Positions 1 through 6,908 of a stretch of 9,896 nucleotides of DNA are shown here, one piece after another. The first letter of the stretch is position 1. Every line of letters begins with the position of its first letter. Origin of the DNA: DATLBY01 sp035526665 (GTDB lineage Bacteria > Acidobacteriota > Terriglobia > Bryobacterales > Bryobacteraceae). The notes under the pieces were generated by a model, which searched no databases, was not told the origin of the DNA, and saw only the letters and a list, made by a program, of their open reading frames with translations. Position numbers and translations under genes: made by a program. The DNA lies in assembly GCA_035526665.1 (NCBI GenBank), contig DATLBY010000476.1:1-9896 (forward strand), read 5' to 3'.

Positions 1-41
1 ATATTGCCGCCGGGGAGGGAAATCTTCTTGGGTTGTGCCAT
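1..41 (-). CDS. 5' end of an unidentified gene, runs off the left edge
   Basis: An ATG at 41-39 opens a reading frame starting MAQPKKISLPGGN that continues past the left edge. It is preceded by a good Shine-Dalgarno match, GAGGA, five bases upstream (sequence GAGGAATACC then ATG), which is the main reason to call it. Only 13 codons are visible and no family can be named. The short basic start has no hydrophobic stretch, so a signal peptide is unlikely in what can be seen. It lies downstream, in the same orientation, of the group II intron remnant, separated by about 215 bp. Confidence 0.6.
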   Translation of the reverse strand, partial: MAQPKKISLPGGN

Positions 42-257
42 GGTATTCCTCGGCTTGACGATAGTGGACGCGTAAAGCGGATCTGCGGCTTAAAAAATGG
101 AAGTAGCAGGGAGGAGAGGAGATCGAGCTGAAGGAGCTCCGTGACCGGGGGAATATGTCGTTGTCTGCGGTTTTCGAGTTTCAGAGTGGTATTTCTTATG
201 TTCGACAATACCCAGATCAGCGCCGGGCTGTGGAGGGTTATGTTGATCGTTACAACG
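42..257. other. Intergenic stretch between the partial gene and the intron remnant
   Basis: No gene with a start and ribosome binding site was recognised here. The short plus-strand frames opening near 141 and 155 run straight through the intron domain V/VI structure on the opposite strand, so I do not accept them. On the minus strand this is the 3'-exon side of the group II intron and the leader of the partial gene at 1-41. No promoter hexamers close to consensus were found. Confidence 0.4.
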
Positions 258-295
258 GTCGCGGTAGAGACGGCCATTGCTGCCCCACCAACACA

Positions 296-328
296 GATCC
301 GTACGTGCGGAGTTACCGCATACGGCTC
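296..328 (-). ncRNA. Group II intron domain V hairpin
   Basis: The minus strand from 328 to 296 reads GAGCCGTATGCGG, then TAACT, then CCGCACGTACGGATC. The ends pair (GAGCCGTA with TACGGATC, TGCGG with CCGCA), giving the near-invariant catalytic domain V stem-loop of about 34 nt. Here it is 33 nt. The sequence is far better preserved than the protein-coding part. The following minus-strand bases (about 295-258) can fold as domain VI, with GGTGGGGC facing GCCGTCTCTACC and an unpaired A near the 3' end as the candidate branch point. Confidence 0.8.
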
Positions 329-332
329 CTGC

Positions 333-558
333 CTAAGGTCGCGACGCGAAGAAGCGCTCGTCCGGATAGGGATGCAGAACCCGGCATGACGGGACATCCT
401 TACGGGTGAGGCGATTGAACCGGGACCAGTTGATCCGGTGGCGTTGACTTCTCCGCAACAGGGCATGCCGACAAGGGCGGCACACCTCGCTACGGAAGCC
501 ATCCAATCGCTGCCAGGTTCGTCGGAACTACATGGTACGCGAAGTAGCCATTCAGGAC
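333..558 (-). pseudogene. C-terminal fragment of a group II intron reverse transcriptase/maturase
   Basis: The minus strand reads VLNGYFAYHVVPTN, the conserved maturase/X-domain segment found in bacterial group II intron proteins, from about 558 to 500. A stop and a one-base frame change follow near 497. The adjacent frame then continues with the typical basic C-terminus (LLRRSQRHRINWSRFNR) and LHPYPDERFFASRP before a TAG four bases ahead of domain V. That tight spacing between stop codon and domain V is normal for these elements. The fingers, palm and YADD active-site regions are missing, so no active enzyme can be made. Identity as a maturase tail is secure; the exact intron class is not determined. 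Confidence 0.8.
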
Positions 559-560
559 CC

Positions 561-821
561 GGTGAAGCCTTCAGCCAGCAGCCGGCGTACCCATGCCGAA
601 TGTGACCCCACCTCCAGCGCAATTCGGCACTGTCCGACACTGCCGAATTTTGCTTGCATTGCCCTTTTGTAGTTGACACGCCAGCTCGACAATCACTTCA
701 CCTTGGCTGGCAATCACGCAATACCGGCTGGTCTTGTTCTCCTAAATCTAGCCCGATTGTGATCCCGGATGTACCGCGGACGGATTGCCGTCTTGAGCGC
801 TTCGCAGTGCCCCTTCTTCAA
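561..821 (-). pseudogene. IS110-family transposase, frameshifted N-terminal fragment
   Basis: A TTG at 821-819 with AAAGGAGGA seven bases upstream opens LKKG. After a one-base shift in a G run near 810-814 the frame reads TAKRSRRQSVRGTSGITIGLDLG. A second shift near 735-740 leads to NKTSRYCVIASQGEVIVE, and a third near 672-680 to KRAMQAKFGSVGQ, then RIALEVGSHSAWVRRLLAEGF. GLDLG and ALEVGSHS carry the first Asp and the Glu of the RuvC-like DEDD catalytic core that typifies IS110 transposases. About 87 codons of a protein usually above 300 aa remain. Several frameshifts plus loss of the C-terminus make it clearly dead. Family assignment rests on these recognised motifs. Confidence 0.75.
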
Positions 822-836
822 GCCCGTCCTCCTTTG

Positions 837-1005
837 CACTTCCGTTACGCATTGGAGGCTTACTGCATCCGGCGGGGGTACCGGGCGATTTCATCCGATT
901 TCCGGCGGGAACCCTCCACCACCAGCATTCGATGCTGAAACGAGAAATTGGTTGGCGCCGCGCCTTGCGGAAAAACGCAGCCTGAAGTTACCCGCTTACG
1001 TGTCA
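837..1005 (-). ncRNA. Possible relic of an IS110 bridge RNA region
   Basis: IS110 elements carry a structured non-coding stretch of roughly 170-200 nt upstream of the transposase that encodes the bridge RNA guiding target choice. The matching stretch here lies between the receptor 3' end and the transposase ribosome binding site and has no coding sense of its own. It contains a perfect hairpin, CAGCAT-CGA-ATGCTG on the minus strand (937-923), and several G/C-rich self-complementary segments, such as GCTGCG...CGCAAGGCGC near 980-960 and GGAGGGTTCCCGCC near 917-904. Position and structure fit; no covariation or similarity search was possible, and the decayed transposase suggests the RNA is also non-functional. 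Confidence 0.3.
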
Positions 1006-1039
1006 GCACCTCTCAAAGATATTGACAGGTCGCTTCTTA

Positions 1040-4000
1040 TCAAAACACGACCCTAAGCGATAGCTGGATCGTTCGTGGTGCTCTGCTCGCGCTGTATGCA
1101 CCGAAGTTCGGATCGACCTGATTCCCGTTCGCATCGAATCGTGCGGTCGTGTACAGCCCGGAAAACTGGGTGTGATTCCAAGCGTTGAACAGCTCCGTCC
1201 GGAACTGCACAAAGCGGCTCTCACTGAAAAGCTGAACTCGTTTTGTGATATTCACGTCCCAGTTGTTGATCCCCGGGCCGCGCAGGATGTTAACGCCTGC
1301 ATTACCGAAGGATCCGACCGTAGTGCGGGCAAACGCGGCGGTATTGAAATTCCGGAAGAAGTTGCGCTGACCTTCATCGAGGTGTGGGTTGCCGATGACG
1401 GTGATTCTTGCGGCTTCGGAAGAGCCGGTGATCTCGGCGGCGTCGGTGGTGGTGAACCCTGGCGTGAAAGGCGCACCGGTGATCATCGAAGTGATCCCGC
1501 TGATCTGCCAGTTATCGAACACCCATTTTGCAGGCGTCCAGCCGAGCCGCGTTCCAACTTTCGGAAGTTCGTAAAGGTAATTCACAACCAGCGTGTGGGT
1601 CCGATCGTATGAAGGGGGACCATAGTTCCACGCGCGTGCGGGGAAGTACGAAGACACAAGGCTGGTGTCGCTGTCCGCGGTCCCAAGCGCCTTGGCCCAG
1701 CTATACGAAACGCCGAACTGCAATCCATGTGAAAAGCGCTTGTTCGCGGAGACCTGGAGCGAGTTGTAGTTCGATGTTCCGCTATGCTCCTGAACGAAGA
1801 GATCGCCATACCCCTTGTACGGCCGGTAGAAGTTGTCCGGAAGCGGCCGTCCAGACTGTGTCGTATCGAAGTTGTTCTGGTCAAAACGCGCTCCGATCGC
1901 GATAGGGTTCATGTTCCGACGAAGGTAAAGATGGCGGGACAGGGCTCCCACGTACGACACGTCAATGACCGTGTCTCGCAATTGACGCTGGATACCAAAC
2001 GAGAAGTTCATCGTGCTCGGAAGTTTGTGCTCGCCGTAAAGTATGTTCAGATTTGACGGTCCAATAGCACCTCCACCTTGAGCGTAGGTGTCCAGATTGC
2101 CGTAATAAAGCGTAGGTGTATAGGAAAGAGGAGGATTGCCCACCGCGTTCGCAAAAGGATTATTCTGCCCGACATCATAGAAAAGTCCAAAGCCCGTCCG
2201 TAAAGCAGTTCTGCCGTCGCCGAAGAGGTCGTACGCAAGGCCAAACCGCGGACCAAACGAAACGGGAGGACGAGTGTACAGGCCTCGCGGGTACCCGTTC
2301 TCGCCGCCTACGGCTGAGCCGTTGGACGGGTCACCGGTATTCGGAACGAACTGACCAATCAGAGGCGCTGCAGCAAACTTTCCAGTGATGGGGTCGCGAG
2401 CGACGCGCCGGCCAGAAACATCGAAGGCCGGTTGATAAAGCGCGGGAACTTTATTCTTATCGAACAAGGCCGGATCGAAGGTAGCGGCCATGTGGTTGAC
2501 ATCGTAAATGGGAGGCATCACGTAGAACCTCATACCCAAATCCACGGTGAGCCGCCGCGACACCTTCCAGTTGTCCTGCGCGTACCACTCGTAGTTCCAG
2601 AACTGCTCAATGCTGTTGACCCGGAGTTGCGCTTCGGAGTAGGAAGTGATCTGACCCAGCAGCGCATTCGAAAAACCATTACCGGTATCGAATGGATTGT
2701 TCACGTCGCGTCCGAAGTTAAATGAACCGCGGACGTTTCCACCGAACGGCACCTCCACATAGGTGCGCTCGACGTAGATGCCCGCCTTGATGCTGTGGGA
2801 TCCGAGCACCTTGCTGAGATTATTCTGGAGTGAGTTGACGGGGTTCCGGTACCGGTTTGGAAGATTGGCCTGAAGGTTGAAGTTAACAGCATTGACCGGA
2901 ATAGAGCCAAAGCTGATGTTGGGTCCATGATCGGAATACTCGGATGGATCGGGATACCACTGCGGCGGATTTCCCATTTTGCCGCGGCCGACAAGCGACT
3001 TGTCGAGAAGATCGAAGTCCCTGCTGACGTTGGTGTAGCCGTAGATCGTCTCATTGACCAGGGTCGGAGAAAATATTTTCGTCGCGTGCACGACGTGGCC
3101 AAGCCCGTATCGAATCTGTTGAACAGGTGTGAGGAAGTAGTTTATGTTCCCGGTCTGCCACGAATTCCACGGTTGCAGCAGGTTGTCGCGATCCTTGCCG
3201 AATCTGTAATAAAGACGGAATGACGGCGAGAGATTCGCGTCGGTGCGCACGATGTCATTTCTACGCGGCACTCCGCCGCTGTACTGCGACCGGTAGTTCC
3301 AGCGGTACCGATTGCGCGGATCAGGATCGGTGTAGTTCGGCACAGGCATGAAATTCAGAAATGTACGCCCCAGCTGGTTGAACCGATTCTGGGGAATGAT
3401 GTTCCCGGGAAACAGCTGACCCGTCAGCGGATCACGGATCGTAATCAGTGCTCCGTTTACGTCAAAGGAGCGGGAAAAGTCGCCGTTGCGTTCCAGTTCC
3501 GTCGGCGTGTTGATAAAGCGGACGCCGTAATCCCGCTTGACGCCGGTGTACTCCTGCGACCAGAAGAAAAAGAATTTCTCCTTCGACGTGTTGAATACCT
3601 TTGGAACAAATACGGGACCGCCGATCGTATATCCGCTGATGCGATACCGGTACGGCGCCTTCTGCGTTCCCGTCCTGTTGTTGAAGAAATCGTTGGCGTT
3701 GAGGGTCTCGTGGCGGTAATAGTCGTAGGCCGTACCGTGGAATTCGCGTGAGCCGGACTTCGTGATCGCCGTGATTGCTCCACCGGCGTTTCGACCATAT
3801 TCGGCCTGGTAATTACTCGTCAGTACTCGGACCTCCGAGATCGAGTCCATATTCGGCATAAAAGGCATAGACCCGTTCGAGTGCGTATCGTGAGCCGTCA
3901 CACCATCAACCGTGAAGTTCTTCTGGTTGTCGCGGGCTCCGTTGATGTAAATATTTGCGTTCGAAGCGGTCGTCGTGGCTTCCCGGGACGTGTTTGTATC

Positions 4001-4477
4001 CACAACGCCGGGAATTGTCTGCATCAGAGCAAAGAAATCACGTCCCTTGAGTGCGAGATTGTTGATCTGCGTTCCCGTGAGCACACCCGATTTCTCTGCA
4101 CTCGAAAGCTGCAGTAGTGCAGCCTCAGCCGTCACATTCACCGCCTCCCGGACCTCTCCGATTTGCATCGTGAGCCGTCCGACACTGCGAATCTGACTGG
4201 AGCTCACAGCAATGCCGCTGATACGGAGTGTTTTGAAGCCTGCGCCGGACGACTCCAGCGTGTACGTTCCTGCGGCCACAATTGGAAACACAAACCGTCC
4301 ATCTGAACCTGACGAAGCCGTCTCGGTTGCTCCTGTTCCTTCGTTCGTAATCTTAACCAGGCCGCCAGGAAGGGCAGCATCGCTCGGATCGACAAGAATG
4401 CCGTTTACCGAACTGGAAACACCCTGTGCGAAGCTCAGTGTGCAGGCGAGTGCGAACAAACTAACGATCCGTGTCAT
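1040..4477 (-). CDS. TonB-dependent outer-membrane receptor, Oar-like
   Basis: This 1145-residue protein is an outer-membrane TonB-dependent receptor of the Oar-like type abundant in Acidobacteriota. Residues 1-18 form a signal peptide (MTR, then hydrophobic IVSLFALACTLSF, cut near AQ). Residues about 22-110 are a carboxypeptidase-regulatory-like beta domain (VNGILVDPSDAALPG, SDGRFVFPIVAAGTYTLE). Residues about 120-245 match a plug domain (SGVLTGTQINNLAL, NIYINGARDNQKNFTVDGV, YQAEYGRNAGGAITAITKSG). The rest is a beta-barrel rich in aromatic strands and ends in LSLRVVF, the terminal Phe expected for BAM-inserted barrels. The start at 4477 is chosen over an in-frame ATG at 4534 because it begins the signal peptide, follows GGAGGAGAGGG, and the upstream ATG overlaps the -35 box. 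It is divergent from the hydrolase gene. No SusD-like partner or TonB gene is visible. The substrate is unknown; oligosaccharides or other large ligands are typical guesses for the family. The frame is intact. Confidence 0.93.
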   Translation of the reverse strand: MTRIVSLFALACTLSFAQGVSSSVNGILVDPSDAALPGGLVKITNEGTGATETASSGSDGRFVFPIVAAGTYTLESSGAGFKTLRISGIAVSSSQIRSVGRLTMQIGEVREAVNVTAEAALLQLSSAEKSGVLTGTQINNLALKGRDFFALMQTIPGVVDTNTSREATTTASNANIYINGARDNQKNFTVDGVTAHDTHSNGSMPFMPNMDSISEVRVLTSNYQAEYGRNAGGAITAITKSGSREFHGTAYDYYRHETLNANDFFNNRTGTQKAPYRYRISGYTIGGPVFVPKVFNTSKEKFFFFWSQEYTGVKRDYGVRFINTPTELERNGDFSRSFDVNGALITIRDPLTGQLFPGNIIPQNRFNQLGRTFLNFMPVPNYTDPDPRNRYRWNYRSQYSGGVPRRNDIVRTDANLSPSFRLYYRFGKDRDNLLQPWNSWQTGNINYFLTPVQQIRYGLGHVVHATKIFSPTLVNETIYGYTNVSRDFDLLDKSLVGRGKMGNPPQWYPDPSEYSDHGPNISFGSIPVNAVNFNLQANLPNRYRNPVNSLQNNLSKVLGSHSIKAGIYVERTYVEVPFGGNVRGSFNFGRDVNNPFDTGNGFSNALLGQITSYSEAQLRVNSIEQFWNYEWYAQDNWKVSRRLTVDLGMRFYVMPPIYDVNHMAATFDPALFDKNKVPALYQPAFDVSGRRVARDPITGKFAAAPLIGQFVPNTGDPSNGSAVGGENGYPRGLYTRPPVSFGPRFGLAYDLFGDGRTALRTGFGLFYDVGQNNPFANAVGNPPLSYTPTLYYGNLDTYAQGGGAIGPSNLNILYGEHKLPSTMNFSFGIQRQLRDTVIDVSYVGALSRHLYLRRNMNPIAIGARFDQNNFDTTQSGRPLPDNFYRPYKGYGDLFVQEHSGTSNYNSLQVSANKRFSHGLQFGVSYSWAKALGTADSDTSLVSSYFPARAWNYGPPSYDRTHTLVVNYLYELPKVGTRLGWTPAKWVFDNWQISGITSMITGAPFTPGFTTTDAAEITGSSEAARITVIGNPHLDEGQRNFFRNFNTAAFARTTVGSFGNAGVNILRGPGINNWDVNITKRVQLFSESRFVQFRTELFNAWNHTQFSGLYTTARFDANGNQVDPNFGAYSASRAPRTIQLSLRVVF

Positions 4478-4480
4478 AAT

Positions 4481-4491
4481 CCCTCTCCTCC
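4481..4491 (-). promoter_or_regulatory. Ribosome binding site of the receptor gene
   Basis: GGAGGAGAGGG on the minus strand ends three bases before the ATG at 4477, with its GGAGG core nine bases away. This strong site fixes the start of the receptor at the signal-peptide methionine. Confidence 0.75.
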
Positions 4492-4499
4492 AGTCTCGA

Positions 4500-4528
4500 A
4501 GATTATTGAAGCGGCGGAACAATGTCAA
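4500..4528 (-). promoter_or_regulatory. Sigma70-type promoter of the TonB-dependent receptor gene
   Basis: On the minus strand TTGACA (4528-4523), a perfect -35 box, is followed after exactly 17 bp by TAATCT (4505-4500), a good -10 box. Transcription would begin near 4493, leaving a leader of about 16 nt that holds the ribosome binding site. The placement rules out the in-frame ATG at 4534 as the start of translation. Confidence 0.75.
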
Positions 4529-4569
4529 GGCCATTTAGGAAAAGTCCATGAGGAAATGCGCCGGCGATG

Positions 4570-4579
4570 ATCCCGGGAT
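4570..4579. promoter_or_regulatory. Ten-base palindrome in the divergent intergenic region
   Basis: ATCCCGGGAT is a perfect palindrome about midway between the receptor promoter (-35 at 4528) and the hydrolase start (4626). Such a position would suit an operator acting on both genes, but a single short palindrome is weak evidence and no regulator gene is visible nearby. Confidence 0.15.
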
Positions 4580-4621
4580 ATGCAGCCGGTTTTCTTTTAG
4601 GGTGAAATTGCGAGCAGCAGA

Positions 4622-4627
4622 TATAAT
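4622..4627 (+). promoter_or_regulatory. Possible -10 box of the hydrolase gene
   Basis: TATAAT is a perfect -10 hexamer. No convincing -35 is present at 16-18 bp. It overlaps the ATG at 4626, and a transcript starting seven or eight bases downstream would begin at or beside the ATG at 4635, giving a leaderless mRNA. That would agree with the lack of a Shine-Dalgarno sequence before either ATG. Confidence 0.25.
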
Positions 4628-6908
4628 GTACCCGATGAATCGCCCGAGCCTGCTCATGCTTCTGCTTTCCGCAATTCCGTGTGCGGCACAAACTCTGCCG
4701 GGAACGAAACCTCTGACGTGGGAAGGAGAACTTGACGTGCGCATGATGGATGGCGCGCACCGGTTCGTGGAACGAGAAATCGCCGCCTCCGTGATTTCGC
4801 GGCAGCGTCACTGGAAGCGCGACATAAGGGACTATGCAGCCTCAATTGCACCGAACCGGCGGCGGTTCCTCGAAAAAATTGGAGCGGTGGATGCGCTCGC
4901 GACCAATGCCACGATGGAGCGCTTCGGTGATGATGTAAACCCGGCGCTTGCCGCCGAAACACCGCTTTACCGAATCTTTCAGGTGCGATGGCCAGCGATA
5001 GACGGCGTGCACGGCGAGGGTCTTCTTATCGAACCACTTCAGCCGGCGAGTGCCTTTGTAGTTGCGCTGCCTGATGCCGACCAGTCTCCCGAACAGATCA
5101 GCGGCCTCGAACCCGGACTGCCGAGAGGGAAGCAGCTCGCGCGGGTGCTGGCCGAAAGCGGCTGTATGGTGCTGGTTCCGGTACTCACCAGCAGGCAGAG
5201 TCAGTTCTCCGGGCGACCGGATATCCGTATGACGGATCAGCCCCATCGGGAGTGGCTTTACCGGCAGGCGTTTCAGATGGGGCGTCACGTAATCGGATAC
5301 GAGGTACAGAAGCTGCGCGCAGCGATTGAGTGGTCACGCAAGCGGAACCCGGGACTTCGAACGGGCGTGGCCGGGTATGGCGAAGGAGGCTTAATCGCGT
5401 TCTACGCGGCCGCGGCTGACCCTCGAATCGACGCAGCGCTGGTCAGTGGCTATTTCAATAATCGCCAGCGTGTCTGGGCTGAGCCGATTTTCCGAAATGT
5501 TTGGGGACTCCTCGAGGAGTTTGGAGACGCAGAGATCGCGACTTTGATTGCTCCCCGAGGCCTTGTGGTGGAGCAGTCGGACGCGCCCCTGTTTCACAGC
5601 ACAAAGGGAGATCTTGATCCGATCGATGCTGATGCAGCCCGACGTGAGTTCGATCGCATCGGACAACTTTTGCCGAATGGGTTTCAGCAACGTAGTTTTA
5701 TACAAGACAATGGGGTGAAACCTTTCCTCGATCTGCTCGGGAACAGGACGGTACCAGTTGCGTCCGATCCGCACGAGCTCCGACGAGATTTCAATCCGTC
5801 GGACAGACAGCGCAGGGCCGTGAAAGAGATCGAAGCGCATGTGCAGAAGTTGATCACGGAGTCCGAGCGGACACGCGCGGATTTCTTCCTGCTCAAGGCC
5901 GCACCCTACCTGAAGGAGGGCGGATGGTCAACGAAATTGCGGCATCCGACTCACCCGGCCGGGCCCTTCACTGAAGCTGCGCGGCCATATCGTGAGCTCT
6001 TTAGGAGAGAAGTCATTGGCCGATTCGACGAACAACTGCTGCCGCCTAATGCGCGGACGCGACGGATCTACGATCGGGAAAAGTGGGCGGGCTACGATGT
6101 CGTGTTGGACGTCTACCCGGATCTTTTCGCCTGGGGCGTTCTGCTGATTCCCAAAGACCTGCGCCCGGGGGAACGTAGGCCGGTTGTGGTTTGCCAGCAC
6201 GGAAGAAACGGACTCCCAAAAGACCTGATCGAGCCTGTCGAGAGTCCGTATAACCAGGTCGCTGCAAAGCTGGCAGACCGAGGCTATATCGTTTTTGTTC
6301 CCCACAACCTCTACCGTGCTGAGGACCGCTACAGGTGGTTGTCACGGAAGGCTAACAGCATCAAGGTGTCGCTCTTTTCCTTTATCACGGCACAACACGA
6401 TCAGATCCTGAATTGGCTGGAAACACTTCCATTTGTTGATGGCAAGCGAATGGGGTTTTATGGACTGAGCTATGGGGGTGAGACGGCGGTCCGTCTGCCC
6501 GCGCTGCTCGAGAAGTATGCTCTTTCAATCTGCTCGGGCGATTTCAACCAGTGGACACGAAAGGTCGCTTCCACTGATGAGGCTTTCAGCTTCATGTACA
6601 CCATCGAATGGGAAATGCCCTACTTCAACATGGGGAACACATTCGACTACTCGGAGTTGAGTTATCTGATCTTTCCGCGCCCGTTTATGGTGGAGAGGGG
6701 CCACCACGATCTGGTTGGTCGCGACCGATGGGTCGCATACGAATACGCTAAGACCCGCGGGCTTTACAGTCAACTCGAGATGGAGGACCGAACCGAGATC
6801 GAGTACTTCAACGGCGGACACGCGATGAACGCCGAAGGTACATTTCGCTTCCTCGCCAAGCACCTGAACTGGCCTCGCGGAGACCAGTCCCTGGCGGCTA
6901 TTCATTAG
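4626..6908 (+). CDS. Secreted tandem alpha/beta-hydrolase, acetyl xylan esterase/dienelactone hydrolase-like
   Basis: The product is about 760 residues with a signal peptide (hydrophobic LLMLLLSAIP, cut after AAQ near residue 22) and is probably periplasmic or secreted. It holds two alpha/beta-hydrolase modules. In the first (about 130-350) the nucleophile elbow reads GYGEGG, with Glu253 where Ser should be, followed by LIAFYAAAADPRIDAALVSGYF. In the second (about 480-755) QHGRNG (524-529) fits the oxyanion strand, GLSYGG gives nucleophile Ser615, Asp695 or Asp700 in GHHDLVGRD is the likely acid, and GGHAM gives His732. The second module should therefore be catalytic, on an ester or similar bond; the substrate is not evident. 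No Shine-Dalgarno marks the start: 4626 and 4635 both fit the signal peptide, while the more upstream ATG at 4548 would add 26 non-signal residues. It is divergent from the receptor and may act with it. Confidence 0.85.
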   Translation: MYPMNRPSLLMLLLSAIPCAAQTLPGTKPLTWEGELDVRMMDGAHRFVEREIAASVISRQRHWKRDIRDYAASIAPNRRRFLEKIGAVDALATNATMERFGDDVNPALAAETPLYRIFQVRWPAIDGVHGEGLLIEPLQPASAFVVALPDADQSPEQISGLEPGLPRGKQLARVLAESGCMVLVPVLTSRQSQFSGRPDIRMTDQPHREWLYRQAFQMGRHVIGYEVQKLRAAIEWSRKRNPGLRTGVAGYGEGGLIAFYAAAADPRIDAALVSGYFNNRQRVWAEPIFRNVWGLLEEFGDAEIATLIAPRGLVVEQSDAPLFHSTKGDLDPIDADAARREFDRIGQLLPNGFQQRSFIQDNGVKPFLDLLGNRTVPVASDPHELRRDFNPSDRQRRAVKEIEAHVQKLITESERTRADFFLLKAAPYLKEGGWSTKLRHPTHPAGPFTEAARPYRELFRREVIGRFDEQLLPPNARTRRIYDREKWAGYDVVLDVYPDLFAWGVLLIPKDLRPGERRPVVVCQHGRNGLPKDLIEPVESPYNQVAAKLADRGYIVFVPHNLYRAEDRYRWLSRKANSIKVSLFSFITAQHDQILNWLETLPFVDGKRMGFYGLSYGGETAVRLPALLEKYALSICSGDFNQWTRKVASTDEAFSFMYTIEWEMPYFNMGNTFDYSELSYLIFPRPFMVERGHHDLVGRDRWVAYEYAKTRGLYSQLEMEDRTEIEYFNGGHAMNAEGTFRFLAKHLNWPRGDQSLAAIH

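Larger units (their letters stand above)
258..558 (-). mobile_element. 3' remnant of a group II intron
   Basis: Read on the minus strand, this stretch carries the last part of a group II intron in the canonical order: C-terminus of the intron-encoded reverse transcriptase/maturase (stop at 335-333), a domain V hairpin (328-296), then a domain VI-like hairpin with a candidate bulged A. It ends in CTACCGCGAC at about 258, matching the AY ending of group II introns. The 5' ribozyme domains and most of the reverse transcriptase are absent. At about 559 the similarity switches abruptly to an IS110 transposase fragment, so the element was cut by deletion or recombination. The 3' boundary is predicted from the AY ending and is good to a few bases; the 5' boundary is a breakpoint, not a true intron end. 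Confidence 0.8.
561..1015 (-). mobile_element. Left-end fragment of an IS110-family element
   Basis: This is the 5' part of an IS110-family insertion sequence on the minus strand: a long non-coding left end (about 1015 to 837), a Shine-Dalgarno (AAAGGAGGA, 836-828), and the N-terminal part of the DEDD transposase. The right portion of the transposase, with its serine domain, and the right end of the element are absent. At about 560 the sequence joins the group II intron remnant. The outer boundary at 1015 is approximate, because IS110 elements have no obvious terminal inverted repeats and none was found. It must lie between the receptor stop codon (1040) and the start of the hairpin-rich leader. 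Confidence 0.65.

Noticed and set aside
141..409. Overlapping plus-strand frames of 82 and 84 codons
   Set aside because: They run antisense across the intron domain V and VI structures, which explain the sequence, and have no convincing ribosome binding site.
621..649. Near-perfect 29-nt palindrome (AATTCGGCA...TGCCGAATT) followed by a short T run, resembling a terminator or transposon end
   Set aside because: On the minus strand it lies within the IS110 transposase fragment, encoding AKFGSVGQ and the residues just after it, in line with the family pattern, so the symmetry is best taken as chance in coding sequence.
654..1056. Plus-strand reading frames of 94-95 codons (654-938, 769-1056)
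   Set aside because: They are antisense to the IS110 fragment and its left end, have no ribosome binding site and show no recognisable motif.
4478..4534. Extension of the receptor gene to the in-frame ATG at 4534
   Set aside because: That ATG precedes and overlaps the TTGACA box of the promoter, and the extra 19 residues come before an obvious signal peptide with its own strong ribosome binding site.
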